From positions 5,084,001-5,148,000 of the forward strand of contig NZ_CP176395.1 of assembly GCF_046244365.1 (NCBI RefSeq): a stretch of DNA of 64,000 bases. The letters are read 5' to 3'. Numbering within the stretch: the stretch's first letter is position 1; every line of letters starts with the position of its first letter. Shown in pieces: positions 43,577-52,733 of the stretch. The position numbers and the translations under genes were made by a program. Source of the stretch: Paenibacillus_V sp046244365. GTDB lineage: Bacteria; Bacillota; Bacilli; Paenibacillales; NBRC-103111. Under the pieces are notes generated by a model. It saw nothing but the letters and a program-made list of their open reading frames with translations. It was not told the origin of the DNA and did no database searches.

Positions 43577-44593
43577 TCATACAGTGTCCTTGACTCTGAC
43601 GGTCGTTCCGCCGTTCCGGTGAGACTCCAGTAAGGCCTCCGCCACATACATCGGAAAAATACCGTCCTCGATCGTGCTCACCGGTTCGGCCTCTCCTCTT
43701 AAGATGTCTACGATGTGTCCGACCGCGTTCTGAATATTGCTGGATCGGCTGAGCAACTGCTCTTCGGTCCGTTCCAGTACGAGATTGCGAAAGCCGCCCA
43801 GCATCGGATGCAGCTCCGTCGTATAGAAACGGATTTCGTCACCGGTTCTCAGCATCTCGATCTTGCCCTGCTCGAAATACAAATCCATTTCGAACACCAG
43901 GTAATCCCGGTCGTCGAAGGCTTCCGCGTAGCCGGTAATCCCGCCTTCCTCCAGTTGAAAGGCGAACGAGTAGGTCCAGTCCTTACGCTCGTCCAGGTTG
44001 GTCGATACCTGCCGGAGCACGCGTACCTGATCGATGGGCCCCGCTACGAAACGAACCAAATCGAATAAATGCGAGCCGTAATTATAAATGCCTCTGGTAT
44101 AGCGCAGATGAATTTTCTTCAGCTTTCCGTAACGCCCGGAACGAACCGCTTCCCGCATTTGCGCCGCCCCGTCGCTCCATCTTCGCGATAAATTGACGAG
44201 TACGGTACGGTCGCCGTGTCGATTGAACAGCTCTGCAACCTGCTCGGCTTCTTCCAGGCTGACGGCAACGGGCTTCTCCAGAAAAATGACCTTGGCCGCG
44301 GAATGCTCAAGAACCGTCCTTAGCAGCTCCAGGCGAATATGGGAAGGCGTGCAGATGCTGACGATATCCAGCCGGTGGCTGCGCAGCATGGTCGGCAAAT
44401 CCAAATAAAAAGCCGCATTCGGAGCAAGAAGCGCCAGCTTCTCTCCCTGCTCCTGACGGACGCCGCACGCGGCCGTCAGCTCAATGTCCGGGTGTAGCTC
44501 GTAGGCTAAAGCATGGCTTTGCGGCATGACTTTCCTGGGAATATCGAACTGCAAGCCGATGTTCCCGAGTCCGATAACTGCAGCATGAAACAT
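43577..44593 (-). CDS. Gfo/Idh/MocA-family oxidoreductase
   Basis: This 338-residue NAD(P)-dependent dehydrogenase has N-terminal Rossmann motif VIGLGNIGLQFD, ICTPSHIRLELL, and the family's EKPVA catalytic-Lys motif (FLEKPVAVSLEEAEQVAELF). A C-terminal alpha/beta substrate domain follows (IYNYGSHLFDLVRFVAG with the conserved H). It is the last gene of the Opp-type sugar locus, 20 bases after a second member of the family. It probably oxidises or reduces a sugar released by the propeller enzymes. Confidence 0.9.
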   Translation of the reverse strand: MFHAAVIGLGNIGLQFDIPRKVMPQSHALAYELHPDIELTAACGVRQEQGEKLALLAPNAAFYLDLPTMLRSHRLDIVSICTPSHIRLELLRTVLEHSAAKVIFLEKPVAVSLEEAEQVAELFNRHGDRTVLVNLSRRWSDGAAQMREAVRSGRYGKLKKIHLRYTRGIYNYGSHLFDLVRFVAGPIDQVRVLRQVSTNLDERKDWTYSFAFQLEEGGITGYAEAFDDRDYLVFEMDLYFEQGKIEMLRTGDEIRFYTTELHPMLGGFRNLVLERTEEQLLSRSSNIQNAVGHIVDILRGEAEPVSTIEDGIFPMYVAEALLESHRNGGTTVRVKDTV

Positions 44594-44613
44594 AGGTGCC
44601 TCCTTCGCGTTCG

Positions 44614-45699
44614 TTATATGGATATCCAGCTTTTTTCCTTTAACGAGAGCAGCGCCGCTTCCGCCGCGGCAACGGAGGATCTCGCCGCAGAACCGTCGAA
44701 TAGAGGCAGCAGCGCTTCCTCAACCGGCAGGCCCAGCACCGCATCTCGAAAAGCCGCCATTTCCAGCTCCATCATGCTTGTCAGAAAGGCAGCCTGCTTC
44801 GAGCTGCTTTTGCCGTATGCCACACCTCCGTCCGCCTCCGCATAGAACCGGGCTCGCTCCTCGTCCTCTTCCGCCGTACGGCTGAGCAGATGCTCGGTAA
44901 TCCTATCGTCTTTTTTCAAATAGACCTTGGATTTTTTGAAATCGATTACGACGGCGCCTTCCGTTCCGTTGATTTTGACAACATGCTCCCCCCAGCGAAA
45001 GCCGGAACCATACTGCATGGTTCCGACGGCTCCTCCGCCGAACGTTAGCGTAAGCAACAGCACGTCCTCTTCATTGCCGAAGCCTTCTCCGTTATGAGCC
45101 AGATTGCCGCCCGCCATGCTGACCGCCTTGGCCTCCCCCATAATCGCCTGAAGCAGGTCGAGCTCATGGATGTGGTGAAAAAGATGGCCGCCGGACGTTT
45201 CATTGTTTTTCTTCCAGCTGACCTGTCCTTGTTTGTGCTCCCAGCCCGTTCGTTCCGAATGCGCGACGATCGGCTTGCCGATTACCCCGTCCCGTATCCA
45301 CTCGCGAGCCAGCCGGATCCCGGGCACGAAGTTATAAATATGTCCGGCCATCAGAAGCACGTTCGCCCTTCGGCACGCCTCGATCATCGCTTGGCAATCC
45401 GAAACGGAAAGCGCGACGGGCTTCTCGCAAAACACGTGCTTGCCGTGCCTGGCGGCGAGAATGACCGGCTCCCTGTGAAGATGGCTTGGGGCGGCTACGA
45501 TGACCGCATCCACATCCCCGCTCGCCGCAAGCGCTTCCAATGTTGCCGCCTCCCGGCAGCCCAACTGCCCGGCGAGCGCCCCCGCACGGCTTCCTCCGTA
45601 AACGGCCGTCACTTCCGACCGCTCCAATCCTTGCAAAACATGCGCCAAGCCGCTGCCGAAATACCCGCAGCCGACGATGCCGAACCTTACCTTTTCCAT
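44614..45699 (-). CDS. Gfo/Idh/MocA-family oxidoreductase
   Basis: This 361-residue protein has FGIVGCGYFGSGLAHVL (Rossmann), FCEKPVALSVSDCQAMIEA, and SGGHLFHHIHELDLLQAIMG with the catalytic His. It is 22 bases after the propeller gene at 45722 and 20 bases before its paralogue, in one operon. Paired Gfo/Idh enzymes can run oxidation/reduction steps that help break unusual glycosidic bonds. That role is an inference here. Confidence 0.92.
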   Translation of the reverse strand: MEKVRFGIVGCGYFGSGLAHVLQGLERSEVTAVYGGSRAGALAGQLGCREAATLEALAASGDVDAVIVAAPSHLHREPVILAARHGKHVFCEKPVALSVSDCQAMIEACRRANVLLMAGHIYNFVPGIRLAREWIRDGVIGKPIVAHSERTGWEHKQGQVSWKKNNETSGGHLFHHIHELDLLQAIMGEAKAVSMAGGNLAHNGEGFGNEEDVLLLTLTFGGGAVGTMQYGSGFRWGEHVVKINGTEGAVVIDFKKSKVYLKKDDRITEHLLSRTAEEDEERARFYAEADGGVAYGKSSSKQAAFLTSMMELEMAAFRDAVLGLPVEEALLPLFDGSAARSSVAAAEAALLSLKEKSWISI

Positions 45700-45721
45700 G
45701 TCTGATTTGCCTCCTTGCCGC

Positions 45722-47179
45722 TTAGCCGTTTCCGATATCGAACTTCAAGGGGTTCAAGCAGGATACTTCCTTAAAGCACCAGTATACACCAATATCTTCT
45801 TCATGAGGGAAGAAAAACGAATACAAATCGGCATTCACCGCCCGAATCTTGACCCGGATCGCTTGACGTTCGATTCTGTTTAAATCCGGATTTCCCTTCC
45901 ACTCCACTTTGGCTGCGATGCCGTCCCCAGTAAACGGAACGCAGTCGTCGAAGGAATAGCCTTCGATCGCCAGACCGTTCAAATCGCAAGCCTCGACCTT
46001 GACGCTGCCGTTCGCTGCCGAAGCATTGATATAGAGCTCCCCTTTTTCCACGGCAAAAGGTCTCGTCATCAGCTCGCACCAGTCCCGCGTCGCATGCAAA
46101 TAAACGAAGCCGTCGGGCCGCAAGGCTGCAAGTCCGATGCATTCCTTGGGCACTTCTTCGTAAGGGAGGAGACCGAAGCCGGAATGATCGATGGAAATGG
46201 CCGAGTAGTACATCTCCATCCGGTCGGGGCGGTAAATCACATTGGTGGAAGGCATAATGCACTTCGAATCCCATTCGCCTTCCGCTCCGAGCGGAACAAG
46301 CTTCTTCCCCTGCATGCAGCGGTGCCAGCCGAAACCGTCTCTGCTATAGGCCAGTTGAATATCCATCGTGCCCGCCATTTTATTGAAGCCGGGGTCGATC
46401 CTGTAGTCATACGTATCGTACATGGAGATCGTCCCGATCGTATAAGCGCCGTAAGGCGTCATCTGCATGCCGTAAAATTGCGTGCCGCACTCGTCCAGCT
46501 GATCGGGCTCGACGGCCAGTATCGGCTTCGACCAGCTTACGAGATCCGAGCTTTCCGCTACCCATACCCGCCTATCGGGACAGCGCGTGCGGAACGACAG
46601 CCGGTACATGCCCGATTCGGGATCGCGGTAAAAACCCGTATGGCAGTCGCTCACCACCTCGATGACGGGCTTCTCGAAGATCGGCGTCCAGTGAATACCG
46701 TCGGGAGATGCGTACAAGAAAATGCTGCACCCCTTCGTGTAAGGGGACATGGCTAGCTTATACCGTTTGGACGGATCCTTCTCGGCATAGTCGAGGATAA
46801 CGGACGGTCCGTGCGTTTTATGCTCATTATCCAGCACGATGTTCGTTCCCGGCACGACATCAAGCTCCGGCTTGATAAATCGGATGCCGTCCTGCGAATA
46901 CGCATAATTGAGATAGGCGTAAGCCTTCGAATCCGATTCGCCGAAGGCCGGACCGTAAAAGTGCGACGAATACCACGTTTTATACAGCTTCTCGTCCTCG
47001 TCGTACAAGGCGGTGCCGTAAAAATGCACGCGTTTGAATTCATGCGGAAGCTCCGGCTCGATGATCGGATTCCCCTCGAATTTGCGCGCTTGTCCCAGTT
47101 CTCGCTTGAATCCTTTGACATACTCGTAGGTCCGGTTATCGAAGAAAGTGAACTTGACGTTCGAATTGACGTTCCCCAT
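45722..47179 (-). CDS. Beta-propeller glycosidase-like protein (GH32/43/68-type fold)
   Basis: This 485-residue protein has no signal peptide, so it should be cytoplasmic. Blade motifs are visible: VHFYGTALYDEDEKLYKTWY, AYLNYAYSQDGIRFIKPELD, FLYASPDGIHWTPIFEKP, YRLSFRTRCPDRRVWVAESSD. It is a paralogue of 47192-48595 (12 bases upstream) and of the propeller in 16715-19210. It probably hydrolyses or binds the oligosaccharide brought in by the Opp-type importer. The catalytic acids could not be assigned. Confidence 0.8.
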   Translation of the reverse strand: MGNVNSNVKFTFFDNRTYEYVKGFKRELGQARKFEGNPIIEPELPHEFKRVHFYGTALYDEDEKLYKTWYSSHFYGPAFGESDSKAYAYLNYAYSQDGIRFIKPELDVVPGTNIVLDNEHKTHGPSVILDYAEKDPSKRYKLAMSPYTKGCSIFLYASPDGIHWTPIFEKPVIEVVSDCHTGFYRDPESGMYRLSFRTRCPDRRVWVAESSDLVSWSKPILAVEPDQLDECGTQFYGMQMTPYGAYTIGTISMYDTYDYRIDPGFNKMAGTMDIQLAYSRDGFGWHRCMQGKKLVPLGAEGEWDSKCIMPSTNVIYRPDRMEMYYSAISIDHSGFGLLPYEEVPKECIGLAALRPDGFVYLHATRDWCELMTRPFAVEKGELYINASAANGSVKVEACDLNGLAIEGYSFDDCVPFTGDGIAAKVEWKGNPDLNRIERQAIRVKIRAVNADLYSFFFPHEEDIGVYWCFKEVSCLNPLKFDIGNG

Positions 47180-47191
47180 CGTCCATCCTCC

Positions 47192-48595
47192 TCAGCCGCC
47201 TATGCGAAGCGCATAAATATCGGCATCCTTCAGCTCGAACTTGAACCGTACCGCCTTGCCGGCAAACGCCGACAGGTCTCCGCTCCCCCGCCAGGTGACC
47301 TTGCCCTCCAGCTCATCCCCGTAGATGACGTCGCAATCCTCCGGGCTGAAATGCGCTGCGGGCCAGCCGGTTTCGTCAATAATCCCGACGCGGATCGAGC
47401 CCGGCGCCGAGGTGGCGTAGTTGAGCATTAGCAACCGGCCCTCCAGTACGATCGGCTTCGTCGTAAACACGGCACCCTTATAGCCGCCATGCACGGATGC
47501 AAAGCGATGCCGAGGAACGGTTACTCTGCGGATATAGCAATCGTCCCACTGCTGGTGCTCGTTAATGTACATGGAGAATTCTTCGGGAGACGTTTCGAGT
47601 ATGCCCCATGCCGGCATCAGACTCCTCTGCGTCCAATTTCTGCGGTCGAGACCCGGTCTCATCCAGGCTTCGAGGAACGGACGGTTCCATTTCAGCCCGT
47701 CGCGGCTCGACATCAGCACATTGTCGGATACGCCGACCTTAGCATGCTCGCTTACTTTATGCCTCTCCGGCATGAACCGCATAGGGAAGGACAAGTAAAT
47801 ATGCTCGGCGCCCGGACACGGAATCGTGGCATTCGTATAGAAATGCTCCAGCGGCACGCCTCTGTCGTATACATTGGGCTGGGGCACCGTCCAGTTCTCG
47901 AAGTCTTCGGAGGTACAATTCTGAATCGCCCTTACGCCCAGGAATATCGCCGAATCCTCGGGCGCATCGATATGGGCCGACTGCGTGGAGGAAAAAAATC
48001 TCGAATAGCAGACGTAACCATTCTTATTCGGGTCCCAGAACACCAGATTATGCGAGTCGAAGGCCCCTTTCTTGATGATCGGCTCTTCCCGGTAAGGCTT
48101 GTAATGCAAGCCGTCCTCCGAGACGAACGCGAACAACCCTTCGGGAGCGTAGCCGGCCACCGCTTTATATTTTTCCTCCGGCGGGCAGCCTGGACGTTCG
48201 TCGATGAACGGGCTGAAGTTGTGCGCAATCGAGCCGAGCATGACGATATTGTTGCGGGTCGAGCCGTGCAGCTCGTAGATGCCGAGGTCCGGACGCTCCC
48301 AATGAACACCGTCGGCGCTCTCCGCATAGCAGCACGATTGGCCTTGCGATTTATCCGAGCTGATGTCGAACGTGCCGCGGTAAAACATTTTGTACGTTTC
48401 TCCGTCCTTGAACACGCAGGAATAAACGCCGCTGCCCAGCCCTTCCCACGGCTTCTCCATCCTAAGCACGATTTCCTTGCGCTCCGGCGGATTCAACTTC
48501 AGATACGCATTCTCCATCTTATCGATCAAAAAATCGTCCACGAACAATTCCACGCGATTACCGATACGCAACGCTTCGTTTTTTCGGCCGCTCAT
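47192..48595 (-). CDS. Beta-propeller glycosidase-like protein (GH32/43/68-type fold)
   Basis: This 467-residue cytoplasmic protein begins with RIGNRVELFVDDFLIDKMEN, the usual opening of this group. It continues with GVYSCVFKDGETYKMFYRG, CCYAESADGVHWERPDLGI and LVFWDPNKNGYVCYSRFF. GGGAGG lies eight bases before the ATG. It is the first enzyme gene after the importer. A gap of 108 bases after oppF could hold a secondary promoter. Confidence 0.82.
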   Translation of the reverse strand: MSGRKNEALRIGNRVELFVDDFLIDKMENAYLKLNPPERKEIVLRMEKPWEGLGSGVYSCVFKDGETYKMFYRGTFDISSDKSQGQSCCYAESADGVHWERPDLGIYELHGSTRNNIVMLGSIAHNFSPFIDERPGCPPEEKYKAVAGYAPEGLFAFVSEDGLHYKPYREEPIIKKGAFDSHNLVFWDPNKNGYVCYSRFFSSTQSAHIDAPEDSAIFLGVRAIQNCTSEDFENWTVPQPNVYDRGVPLEHFYTNATIPCPGAEHIYLSFPMRFMPERHKVSEHAKVGVSDNVLMSSRDGLKWNRPFLEAWMRPGLDRRNWTQRSLMPAWGILETSPEEFSMYINEHQQWDDCYIRRVTVPRHRFASVHGGYKGAVFTTKPIVLEGRLLMLNYATSAPGSIRVGIIDETGWPAAHFSPEDCDVIYGDELEGKVTWRGSGDLSAFAGKAVRFKFELKDADIYALRIGG

Positions 48596-48703
48596 GCTTG
48601 TTCCCTCCCGATCCTATGGCTTCCCTTCTTCGATAGCCCTTCTATCCGTTCGTACTACCTGCAGGTTTTGCAGCAAACTCCGTCATCTCCCCATACCGCA
48701 CCC

Positions 48704-49729
48704 TCAACCGCTCACGGTATCGACGAGGTGGCAGGCCGCATAATGATCCTTCGTTCCGGCGACTTTACGGAAGGCGGGTGCCTCCACCCGGCAAATATCG
48801 ATGCATTTCTCGCATCTCGGGTGAAAACGGCAGCCTTTCGGCGGGTCGATCGGGCTCGGCACGTCTCCTTTTAGTACGATCCGCTCCTTTTTGAGCCCCG
48901 GCTCGGGGGTCGGCACTGCCGATAAAAGCGCTTGCGTATAAGGATGCTGCGGCTTGACATAGAGACTTGTGGAATCCGCCAGCTCTACCACTTGTCCGAG
49001 ATACATGACGGCGATCCGGTCGCTCATGTACTCGACGACGCTGAGATCGTGGGCGATGAAGAGATAAGTCAATTTCATCTGCTGCTGCAGATCCTTCATC
49101 AGGTTCAGCACCTGCGCCTGAATCGAAACGTCGAGCGCCGATACGGGCTCGTCGCAAACGATCAGGTCCGGCTTGATGCAGAGCGCCCTGGCGATGCAGA
49201 TGCGCTGCCGCTGTCCGCCCGAAAATTCATGAGGGTACCGGTACATATAGTCCGCCCGTAAATTGACGGACTCCAGAAGCCGTTCGACGATTTCCTTGCG
49301 CTCGGCCTTCGTCCCCATCCGGTGAAGGCGAAGCGGCTCGTCGAACGACTCGTAGATCGTCTTGACGGGATTCAGCGAAGAATACGGGTCCTGGAACACG
49401 ATTTGAATTTTTTTGCGAACGTCGAAGCTTTCTTTTTTGTCCAGTGCGAGTATATCCCGCATGCCCCCATCGCCCAGCCGGTACAGCATTTCCCCGGAGG
49501 TCGGGGATTGGAGCCGGACGATGCATTTGCCCAGCGTCGATTTGCCGCAGCCGCTTTCTCCGACCAGGCCGAGCGTCTCGCCCTTTCGCACGAACAGACT
49601 GACGTTGTCCACCGCTTTGACTTGACCGACGACCTTCTTAAGCAGTCCCTTGTAAACCGGGTAATATTTTTTCATATTTCGGATGTCCAATAGGATATCG
49701 TCCTCGATCTCGTTGTCCGTTCGATTCAT
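48704..49729 (-). CDS. Opp/Dpp-type ABC transporter ATP-binding protein F
   Basis: This 341-residue ATPase has Walker A GLVGESGCGKSTLGK, signature FSGGQRQRICIARAL and Walker B DLIVCDEPVSALD. The C-terminal oligopeptide/dipeptide domain carries GCRFHPRCEKCIDICR, a possible iron-sulphur motif. I start it at ATG 49727-49729, seven bases after GGGAGGT; a longer reading overlaps oppD without a signal. It partners with the D subunit. Confidence 0.93.
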   Translation of the reverse strand: MNRTDNEIEDDILLDIRNMKKYYPVYKGLLKKVVGQVKAVDNVSLFVRKGETLGLVGESGCGKSTLGKCIVRLQSPTSGEMLYRLGDGGMRDILALDKKESFDVRKKIQIVFQDPYSSLNPVKTIYESFDEPLRLHRMGTKAERKEIVERLLESVNLRADYMYRYPHEFSGGQRQRICIARALCIKPDLIVCDEPVSALDVSIQAQVLNLMKDLQQQMKLTYLFIAHDLSVVEYMSDRIAVMYLGQVVELADSTSLYVKPQHPYTQALLSAVPTPEPGLKKERIVLKGDVPSPIDPPKGCRFHPRCEKCIDICRVEAPAFRKVAGTKDHYAACHLVDTVSG

Positions 49730-49730
49730 G

Positions 49731-50732
49731 TTAGGTACCTCCCATGCAGTTCCAGCATCTGACGCGATGTCCGCCGCCCAGCTCGGTTTCTTCCGGTGCG
49801 GTTTTGCACAGCTCTGTTGCATAGTCGCAGCGCGGAGCGAACTCGCAGCCTTCCGGCATATCCGACGGATCGGGCGTGCTGCCTCTGATCGTCTTCAGCC
49901 GCTCCTCCTTGCCGATTCCGAGTACGGGAACCGAATGCAGCAGCGCCTTCGTATAAGGATGCCGAGGTGTGCTTAGCACCTGGCGGACAGAACCGAATTC
50001 CACGATGCGGCCCATATACATGACCGCCACTTCATCCGCCATTTCGGCTACGATTCCCATATTGTGCGTAATGAGAATAATAGAGGTGCCGTATTGCTTC
50101 TGCACTTCTTTCATCAATTCGAGAATTTGCGCCTGAATCGTGACGTCCAGCGCAGTCGTAGGCTCGTCGGCGATCAGCAGCTTAGGGTTGCACACCATGG
50201 CCATAGCGATCATCGCTCTTTGCTTCATCCCGCCGCTGAATTGATGCGGGTAATCCTTGATCCGGGACGAAGCCATCGGGATGCCGAGAAGCGTCAGCAT
50301 CTCCACCGCGCGGGCTTCGGCTTCTTTTTTGGATATGCGCTCATGCTGCAGCACATTTTCGATGATTTGATTGCCGATCGTGTATACCGGATTCAAGGAA
50401 GCCATCGGATCTTGAAAAATCATAGCGATTTCCTTGCCGCGAATGGAGCGGATGCCCCTTCCGTTCCTGTTCAGCCGGTTAAGGACGATCTCATCGTTAC
50501 CCGGGTAGTAGGTAATCGTCCCTCCGGTAATCTTGCCCAGCTTCGGCAGCAGCTGCAGAATGGAATGCGCCGTGACGCTTTTACCGCATCCGCTTTCGCC
50601 GACGACGCCTAGCGTCCGGCCTCTTTTCACGCCGAACGAAACGCCGTTCACCGCATTGACGATACGCCTTCCTACCTGGAACCGGGTTTGCAGCTGATCC
50701 ACCTTCAATATGAGATCGCGTTCGGCGCTCAC
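49731..50732 (-). CDS. Opp/Dpp-type ABC transporter ATP-binding protein D
   Basis: This 333-residue ATPase has Walker A GVVGESGCGKSVTAHS, signature FSGGMKQRAMIAMAM, Walker B LLIADEPTTALD and the C-terminal CEFAPRCDYATELC cluster. The start is GTG after GGGGGCT. It energises the importer with the F subunit. In Bacillota such transporters carry peptides or oligosaccharides; the downstream enzymes favour a saccharide. Confidence 0.94.
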   Translation of the reverse strand: MSAERDLILKVDQLQTRFQVGRRIVNAVNGVSFGVKRGRTLGVVGESGCGKSVTAHSILQLLPKLGKITGGTITYYPGNDEIVLNRLNRNGRGIRSIRGKEIAMIFQDPMASLNPVYTIGNQIIENVLQHERISKKEAEARAVEMLTLLGIPMASSRIKDYPHQFSGGMKQRAMIAMAMVCNPKLLIADEPTTALDVTIQAQILELMKEVQKQYGTSIILITHNMGIVAEMADEVAVMYMGRIVEFGSVRQVLSTPRHPYTKALLHSVPVLGIGKEERLKTIRGSTPDPSDMPEGCEFAPRCDYATELCKTAPEETELGGGHRVRCWNCMGGT

Positions 50733-50758
50733 GTGATAGCCCCCTTTCCGTACCGGGA

Positions 50759-51619
50759 TTATTGATTAGGGTCCAGGACGTCGCGCAGCCCGTCTCCGAA
50801 AAAGTTGACGCCCATCACGAATAGGGAGATCGCCATTCCCGGCGGCAGCCACAGCCATGGATTGTTCCGGATGACATCTACGGCTTTGGCCGCGTTGATG
50901 ATGTTCCCCCATGTAGGAATGCCCGAAGGGACGCCCAAACCGAGAAAGCTCAGCCCCGACTCCGCCAAAATATATCCGGCCGATGCAAGCGTAACCGTAA
51001 CGATGACCGGACTAAGCGCATTGGGCAAAATATGCCGGAACATGATGGAGAACTCGCCGATTCCGAACGCGCGGCAAGCGTCCACGTAGTTCTCTTCCCT
51101 AAGCGACAAAAATCTCCCCCGTACGAGCCGATACGTCCCCGTCCAGCCCGTAACGGAGAAAATGAGAATCAGATTGAACAGCCCCTGTCCGATGTAAACG
51201 ACCAAAATAAGGACGAGAATAAGCTGCGGAAACGTCATGAAAATTTCCGATATTCGCAATGTAATTTTATCGAACCACCCGCCCAAGTATCCGCTGAAGC
51301 AGCCGATAACCGTACCGATCAGCGCTCCTCCGAGAGCACCGCTCAAGCCGATCAAGATCGAGACGCGGGCGCCGTACAAAATTCTGGAAAACACATCGCG
51401 TCCCAGCTTATCCGTACCGAGCCAATGCTCGCCGGACGGGGGCATGAGCCGGCTGCCGAGATCGATTTCGTCCGGTTTATAGGAAGACAGAACAGGTGCC
51501 AGAGCCGCGCATAAAATCATGATCGCGATAATCGCGAACCCGACCATCGCCAGTCTGTTTCTGCTCAGCTTCTCCCAATTGCGAAGCGCCAAACTGGATT
51601 TTGCCTCCGCTGCTCCCAT
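50759..51619 (-). CDS. Opp/Dpp-type ABC transporter permease C
   Basis: This 286-residue inner-membrane protein has the OppC N-terminal segment (NRLAMVGFAIIAIMILCAALAP), HWLGTDKLGRDVFSRILYGARVS, and the EAA loop YVDACRAFGIGEFSIMFRHILPN. AAAGGAGG precedes the ATG. It pairs with the B permease. Confidence 0.95.
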   Translation of the reverse strand: MGAAEAKSSLALRNWEKLSRNRLAMVGFAIIAIMILCAALAPVLSSYKPDEIDLGSRLMPPSGEHWLGTDKLGRDVFSRILYGARVSILIGLSGALGGALIGTVIGCFSGYLGGWFDKITLRISEIFMTFPQLILVLILVVYIGQGLFNLILIFSVTGWTGTYRLVRGRFLSLREENYVDACRAFGIGEFSIMFRHILPNALSPVIVTVTLASAGYILAESGLSFLGLGVPSGIPTWGNIINAAKAVDVIRNNPWLWLPPGMAISLFVMGVNFFGDGLRDVLDPNQ

Positions 51620-51686
51620 GAAAGATGCCTCCTTTCCTTTGCGATTTCCGTTAATTTGCCGTCAGACTTCTACCCGGTCCGGATAG

Positions 51687-52643
51687 CTATTCGAATCTGA
51701 CTCTCGGATCCAGCAGCGCCGTCAGCAAATCGACCAGAAAGCTGGCGAACAGCACCATGCACGCCGTCATCATCGTCGTGATCATGACGACCGGGTAATC
51801 CTTGGCCGATACGGCGTTCAGGATCATCCCGCCCATTCCCGGCCAGCCGAAGACACTTTCGATGATCACCGTGCCGCCGATCAGGAGCGGCAGCCGGAAG
51901 CACAGCAGCAGCACGACCGGCATCAGCGCGTTGCGGAAGGCGTGCTTGATTGTGACCTTCCATTCGGGCAGCCCTTTACTGCGCGCGGTTTTGACGTAGT
52001 CCTTCCCCAGCACGTCCAGCATGGTGCCGCGCGTGTAGCGCATGAGCGCAGCCGTAAGCGAGAAGCCTAGCACAAGCGAAGGCATCGCCAAATGCCTGAT
52101 CCGGTCGATAATGCCGGAATCCGCGTACTCGTATTGCCCCCCTATCGGTAGCCAGCCCAGTTTGATCGCAAAAATTTGAATGGCGATGATGCCGATGAAG
52201 AACTCCGGAATCGAGATGCCGATGATGCCGAGCACGGTATTTCCGTAGTCTGCGGCCGAATTTTGTCTGATGGACGAGATCAGGCCAAGCGCAATGCCGA
52301 GAACGGACGATACGAGCAAAGCGGCTATCGCCAGCTCGAGCGTTGCGGGAAGCCGGTTCGCGATCATTTTGGTAATGCTGCTTCCGTCGACCAGACTATA
52401 GCCGAGCTTCCCTTGCAGCAGATCGGTTAGCCATCTAAAAAACTGGATATATACGGGTGCGTCCAGCCCCATCGCTTTCTTGTAGCCTTCCAGATCGAAA
52501 TTGGCCGAAGCCAGCAGCTCAGGCGGAATAAGGTAAGTGAGCGGGTCGCCGGGCGTCAGCTGGAGTCCGATAAAAATAATGACGGTGACCAGAAAGAGCA
52601 TGGGAACGATGGATAAGAAACGAAAGGTAAAATAGTTGAGCAT
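51687..52643 (-). CDS. Opp/Dpp-type ABC transporter permease B
   Basis: This 318-residue permease has MLFLVTVIIFIGLQLTPGDP near the start, an EAA-type loop YVKTARSKGLPEWKVTIKHAFRNALMP, and VIESVFGWPGMGGMILNAV. The ATG has AAGGAGG seven bases upstream. It forms the pore with permease C. Confidence 0.95.
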   Translation of the reverse strand: MLNYFTFRFLSIVPMLFLVTVIIFIGLQLTPGDPLTYLIPPELLASANFDLEGYKKAMGLDAPVYIQFFRWLTDLLQGKLGYSLVDGSSITKMIANRLPATLELAIAALLVSSVLGIALGLISSIRQNSAADYGNTVLGIIGISIPEFFIGIIAIQIFAIKLGWLPIGGQYEYADSGIIDRIRHLAMPSLVLGFSLTAALMRYTRGTMLDVLGKDYVKTARSKGLPEWKVTIKHAFRNALMPVVLLLCFRLPLLIGGTVIIESVFGWPGMGGMILNAVSAKDYPVVMITTMMTACMVLFASFLVDLLTALLDPRVRFE

Positions 52644-52733
52644 GTGACCGCCTCCTTAGGGATGCCGCCAAATAAAAGAACGGCAAGGCGCCTCGCTCGG
52701 TCGGCGCCTTACCGTGCGACATGGATGTGCGCG

